A stretch of DNA of 8,444 nt from Candidatus Melainabacteria bacterium. Its GTDB lineage: Bacteria > Cyanobacteriota > Vampirovibrionia > Obscuribacterales > Obscuribacteraceae. Of the stretch, positions 5,516 through 8,444 are shown piece by piece (position 1 is the stretch's first letter; each line of letters starts with the position of its first letter). The DNA lies in contig JACQVM010000439.1 in the NCBI GenBank assembly GCA_016209785.1, positions 1 to 8,444 of the forward strand. The letters run 5' to 3'. Below the pieces are notes generated by a model that worked only from the letters and a program-made list of their open reading frames with translations, made no database searches and had not been told where the DNA came from. The position numbers and the translations under genes are program-made.

Positions 5516-6382
5516 ATGTCAACGGGATTTACAGTATTGAATGATATCCTCGATCAGCTAGACATACAGCCTGGTGATCTGGTTCTTCTGCATAGCTCTT
5601 TCAGATACCTGCGTTATCTGGGCATGTCACCGCAGGAGATCTTGCAGACAATCTTGCAAAGGCTGTCAGAAGAGGGGACGCTTGTGCTTCCGTCATATAG
5701 CTGGAATCTCGACCGCTGGCAACGTCCATGGAAGGGATACAAGGATTATTTTGAGCAACGACCAGTATTTGATCTTGAAAATACGGCAAGTAATCTAGGC
5801 GTGCTTTGCGAGTGCTTCAGAAAGATGCCGGACGTGAGACGCAGCCTTCATTACTGGTGGTCAATTTGTGCAAGAGGACCATTAGCAGCTGAGCTAACCG
5901 CTAGACAGGAGAAGATAATTCATCCATTCGGGCCGGGGTCTTCCTATGACTTATTGCAACTGCATGGCGTGAAGTTGCTGGGCTTGGGAGTTACCCTTAA
6001 CACAAGCAGTCTGGCTTTTGTTCCTGATTTCCAATTGGGCGATGGGCATACTCAGAGCCTTTTCACTCATCAGCCAATAAAGGGGCTGGTAGTGGATGAA
6101 TTTGGGCAGACAAGAGAGACTAATAGTTTTACTTTACTTCCTGAAGTCGTTCGTGCTGTCAAGCCACAGCAATTGATTGAATGTAGTGCTGTGTTAAGCA
6201 AAGCAGTCAGGCGTGCAGACTTCGGAGTCACCATTCAATTTTCATACAGTTTTTCTCTCTATTGCCAGGAAGCTCTACGCCTTGGTCGGGATGCCTGTAA
6301 GGCTGGCTCGGCAGTTCCATGGTTGCTTGAATACCCTCTAAAGGTGAACCTTGCAATTGGACATAGGATGTCCAAATTATGA
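5516..6382 (+). CDS. AAC(3)-family (Antibiotic_NAT) acyltransferase-like protein
   Basis: The 288-residue protein follows the aminoglycoside 3-N-acetyltransferase fold. Gly20-Asp21-Leu-Val-Leu-Leu-His26-Ser27-Ser28-Phe is at the N-terminus, then Glu53-Gly-Thr-Leu-Val-Leu-Pro-Ser-Tyr-Ser-Trp and Asn89-Thr-Ala-Ser-Asn-Leu-Gly-Val-Leu. Arg108-Arg-Ser-Leu-His112-x3-Ser116 leads to Ala119-Arg-Gly-Pro, and Pro137-Phe-Gly-Pro-Gly-Ser-Ser-Tyr precedes Leu154-Leu-Gly-Leu-Gly-Val. Family members acetylate an amino group with acetyl-CoA; homologues in polysaccharide clusters probably act on amino sugars rather than antibiotics. The usual Thr-x2-His-x2-Glu signature after the Leu-Gly-x-Gly-Val strand is replaced by Asn162-Thr-Ser-Ser-Leu-Ala167-Phe-Val-Pro170-Asp171, so the catalytic His and partner Glu are not where expected. 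It overlaps the M20 gene by four bases (ATGA). Family membership is confident; acetyltransferase activity and antibiotic resistance are not. Confidence 0.8.
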   Translation: MSTGFTVLNDILDQLDIQPGDLVLLHSSFRYLRYLGMSPQEILQTILQRLSEEGTLVLPSYSWNLDRWQRPWKGYKDYFEQRPVFDLENTASNLGVLCECFRKMPDVRRSLHYWWSICARGPLAAELTARQEKIIHPFGPGSSYDLLQLHGVKLLGLGVTLNTSSLAFVPDFQLGDGHTQSLFTHQPIKGLVVDEFGQTRETNSFTLLPEVVRAVKPQQLIECSAVLSKAVRRADFGVTIQFSYSFSLYCQEALRLGRDACKAGSAVPWLLEYPLKVNLAIGHRMSKL

Positions 6383-7608
6383 ACATTCAAAAGAGAAACC
6401 AGAACTATGAGCTGGCAGGAAAGAAACTGATACAACCAGAAGCATTGCTTCAGCGCCTGGTACAGATTCCTTCTTATTCAAGCGTAGAGGAAATTCAAAT
6501 GCTAGTCGTAGAGCTCATGCACAATATTGGGCTGGAAGTGCAAACATGCCTGTCCGAGTCAGTAATCGGCAATGGGCTAACAAACGTTGTCGGCAAGCTA
6601 AGTGGAAAGCTCCCTGACTGCTCTAAATCACTTATGCTAGTTGCTCATGCAGACACGGTACCTCTAGAGCCGTTGGATCGCTGGCAGCATGAACCTCTCT
6701 CAGGAATGATAGAAGATGGAAGGATTTATGGACGCGGGGTGATGGACGACAAGGCTGGTATTGTTCTGATGCTTGCTGTTGCAGAAGCCTTGATTCGGGA
6801 AGGAGTCTCACTTGGAGGAGACTTGATTTTAGTCTCCGCTGCTGATGATGAATCTAGCGGAGATGGTTTTAGAAAGCTATTTATAAATGGTATCAAGCCA
6901 GATGCCTGTTTGATGCTTGATGGAGCTAAACTGCATCAGATTGGCTATGCGCACGCCGGGTGCCTTTGGTATCGTATGCATGTAGTAGGTTCGACTACTG
7001 CATGCAACAACAAAGCAGCAAATGCAGTTGAGAAAACAATCCTCATCCTAAATAAACTCTTTCAAATGGCGTCAAGCTTCAATCAAAGAGTGCAAGATCC
7101 TTATACTTGTTTTGAGAACCCTGTGCGATTGAATGTCTGCAAAATTGAAGGTGGCGAATGGCTGGGAAACAATGCCGCCTCTTGCATTACTGAATTCAGT
7201 ATGAACTTCATCCAACCAGAAAAACTTGAAACCATTAGAAGGTCAATTGCTGAGGTCATATCGGCATGTGTACAATCTGATGATTGGCTGATAAATCATC
7301 CGCCAACTCTTGAGCCGGTCTATATGGCATTCGACCCGTATGAAAGTCCGTTGAAGAGTAGCTTCTTCAAGACTATTGAAAGAGCTCACGTCAAGGTCAC
7401 TGGACGTGTTTTGGAGCCGCGCAGTATAACGGGCTGGTTTCATGGGGCAGCCTTTGAATGCCCTTGTTTCTTGTATGGGCCGGGCAATGGAGGCGCAGCA
7501 CACGGCATTGATGAGTATTTTGAATTATCCAGTTTTGAGACTATGATCCCGGCTATAGTCGAAATCACCAAGCAATGGTGCAACAGCAATGATGGTGTAA
7601 TTTGCTGA
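6379..7608 (+). CDS. M20-family metallohydrolase (ArgE/DapE/CPG2 type)
   Basis: The 409-residue cytoplasmic protein has the M20 layout of a split catalytic domain around a dimerisation domain (about 190-310). Metal and catalytic positions are His90-Ala-Asp92-Thr, Arg-Gly-Val-Met-Asp123-Asp-Lys, Asp156-Asp157-Glu158-Ser, Asp181 and, near the C-terminus, Gly-Pro-Gly-Asn-Gly-Gly-Ala-Ala-His375-Gly-x-Asp-Glu. The family hydrolyses amide bonds in N-acyl amino acids or small peptides with two zinc ions. Two differences stand out: the usual Glu-Glu pair is Asp157-Glu158, so the general-base Glu is an Asp, and the Gly204-Ser-Thr-Thr-Ala-Cys segment lacks the His normally found in the dimerisation domain. 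Its start codon overlaps the AAC(3)-like stop as ATGA, with AGGA ten bases upstream. Deacylation of an amino sugar or other N-acyl intermediate is a reasonable inference, not shown. Confidence 0.82.
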   Translation: MNIQKRNQNYELAGKKLIQPEALLQRLVQIPSYSSVEEIQMLVVELMHNIGLEVQTCLSESVIGNGLTNVVGKLSGKLPDCSKSLMLVAHADTVPLEPLDRWQHEPLSGMIEDGRIYGRGVMDDKAGIVLMLAVAEALIREGVSLGGDLILVSAADDESSGDGFRKLFINGIKPDACLMLDGAKLHQIGYAHAGCLWYRMHVVGSTTACNNKAANAVEKTILILNKLFQMASSFNQRVQDPYTCFENPVRLNVCKIEGGEWLGNNAASCITEFSMNFIQPEKLETIRRSIAEVISACVQSDDWLINHPPTLEPVYMAFDPYESPLKSSFFKTIERAHVKVTGRVLEPRSITGWFHGAAFECPCFLYGPGNGGAAHGIDEYFELSSFETMIPAIVEITKQWCNSNDGVIC

Positions 7609-7628
7609 TTGTGGTTGCCCAAACCAAC

Positions 7629-8444
7629 TCATATAGCAATCTTCTGCGGCAGCTCTCGCACATACAGCCCCACCTGAACCTCAGTGGTGCCTCCAGGGTT
7701 CTTTGTGCTTGGGAATTGCAGTGAGAATGTCCTAACTCTTCTGAAACCGTTTCCTTGGCTACGAACGTAGGTACCGAGCCAGCGATAGTAGGGATAGCGC
7801 ACTGGCAGACATGAAAGGCCTTGAGCACAACGCGATACAACTTCAGCAAGATCATCATCGAAAAGTAGAACTACTTTTGGAGGTCCAGAACTATCTAACA
7901 TTTTCTCGGGTGGAACACGAGGATCACAACCTATAAAACCTGCAGTTGGAAACGTTCCATCCAAGCCAACCATATAAAACTGAAGTGCATTGGGAAATCC
8001 ATAAATTGGAATATCAACGAACCATTCCTTGCAGGTAAGCAAGCGATTCATTTCGGCGGCCATTAGTTTTGTAGTTTCTCTATTGTGCAAATCGCATTCT
8101 CGCGAAGTTAGAATAGGCTTCATCTGGCGATCATTGGCATAAACGCTAACGGCTAAGACAACACAAGCACAAACCACAGTAACGGCGTTCAAGTATTTTC
8201 CACCATATTTTGTCAGAAGCCCACCAGCAATAAGAGACCAGCAACAGAGCCATACAAAGAAATAATAGGAAAGACCAATAAACGAGTTTTTGTTTGACGT
8301 GATGGATGCAACAACGTACAGGCAAAGCGCGATAATCGAGTAACATATCGCCGGATAATCTATCTTCCTGGAACGTAAGGTGCTATAGACTAAACACAGA
8401 GCAGCAATTACTAACAATACTACACTCCCAGTTCCCATATGCAC
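7629..8444 (-). CDS. C-terminal part of a polytopic membrane protein with a soluble tail
   Basis: The frame is open to the right edge; the GTG at 8444-8442 is probably internal, so at least 271 codons of a longer gene are present. Four hydrophobic segments are visible at about residues 4-23, 31-49, 55-77 and 84-103, with basic and glycine-rich connecting loops (Thr-Lys-Tyr-Gly-Gly-Lys-Tyr before the last). A soluble domain of about 165 residues follows, containing Cys-Lys-Glu-Trp-Phe-Val-Asp-Ile-Pro, Phe-Ile-Gly-Cys-Asp-Pro-Arg and Val-Val-Leu-Leu-Phe-Asp-Asp-Asp-Leu. Several membrane helices followed by a periplasmic C-terminal domain resemble GT-C glycosyltransferases (GT39/GT83 type), which would fit the locus, but their catalytic N-terminal loop is outside the window and I cannot claim the family. 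It converges on the M20 gene with 20 bases between stops. Confidence 0.7.
   Translation of the reverse strand: MHMGTGSVVLLVIAALCLVYSTLRSRKIDYPAICYSIIALCLYVVASITSNKNSFIGLSYYFFVWLCCWSLIAGGLLTKYGGKYLNAVTVVCACVVLAVSVYANDRQMKPILTSRECDLHNRETTKLMAAEMNRLLTCKEWFVDIPIYGFPNALQFYMVGLDGTFPTAGFIGCDPRVPPEKMLDSSGPPKVVLLFDDDLAEVVSRCAQGLSCLPVRYPYYRWLGTYVRSQGNGFRRVRTFSLQFPSTKNPGGTTEVQVGLYVRELPQKIAI

Noticed and set aside
5516..6382. Functional aminoglycoside-resistance gene
   Set aside because: The family signature for catalysis is missing and the gene sits in a glycan-tailoring operon; resistance should not be inferred from the fold.
7612..7626. TGGTT-GCCCA-AACCA inverted repeat between the M20 and membrane-protein genes
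   Set aside because: The stem has only five pairs and no T-tract on either strand; too weak to call a terminator.

Overview
The window is a piece of a bacterial chromosome, estimated by eye at roughly 45-50 % GC. Seven full-length protein genes, one edge-truncated gene and a damaged toxin gene are packed tightly together. Most of the identifiable functions are transfer or tailoring enzymes: two class I methyltransferases, a radical SAM/SPASM protein, a CgeB-like glycosyltransferase, an AAC(3)-like acyltransferase, an M20 hydrolase, and the end of a polytopic membrane protein. This mix is typical of the accessory part of a surface-polysaccharide or glycoconjugate locus. The sequence does not identify the organism. 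Canonical Shine-Dalgarno sequences and ordinary bacterial start codons rule out little beyond non-bacterial DNA.

Layout. (1) Positions 1-2035, plus strand: a possible tail of an upstream gene, a doubtful 47-codon ORF, a Methyltransf_24-type methyltransferase with a strong ribosome binding site, and a radical SAM enzyme with a four-cysteine C-terminal SPASM-like region. (2) Positions 2051-4635, minus strand: a HigB/Gp49-type toxin missing its N-terminal third, its XRE antitoxin, then a leader with three copies of an AGTACT-centred 8-mer, and a 628-residue glycosyltransferase with an extra C-terminal domain. (3) Positions 4767-7608, plus strand: a compact three-gene operon of methyltransferase, AAC(3)-like protein and M20 hydrolase. 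The spacing is 8 bp and then a 4-bp ATGA overlap. (4) Positions 7629-8444, minus strand: the C-terminal 271 codons of a membrane protein that runs off the window.

How the genes may work together (inference). The glycosyltransferase would add a sugar, and the methyltransferases and radical SAM enzyme would modify sugars or attached groups. The AAC(3)-like protein and the M20 hydrolase could acylate and deacylate an amino group on a nucleotide- or lipid-linked sugar. The most interesting point is that both proteins of this last pair depart from the residues usually conserved in their families: the AAC(3) His-x-x-Glu signature is absent, and the M20 protein has Asp at the general-base position and lacks the conserved His of the dimerisation domain. 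They may therefore form a diverged, co-evolved pair. No CRISPR array, tRNA, rRNA, insertion sequence or attachment site was recognised. No gene-free stretch exceeds about 220 bases.
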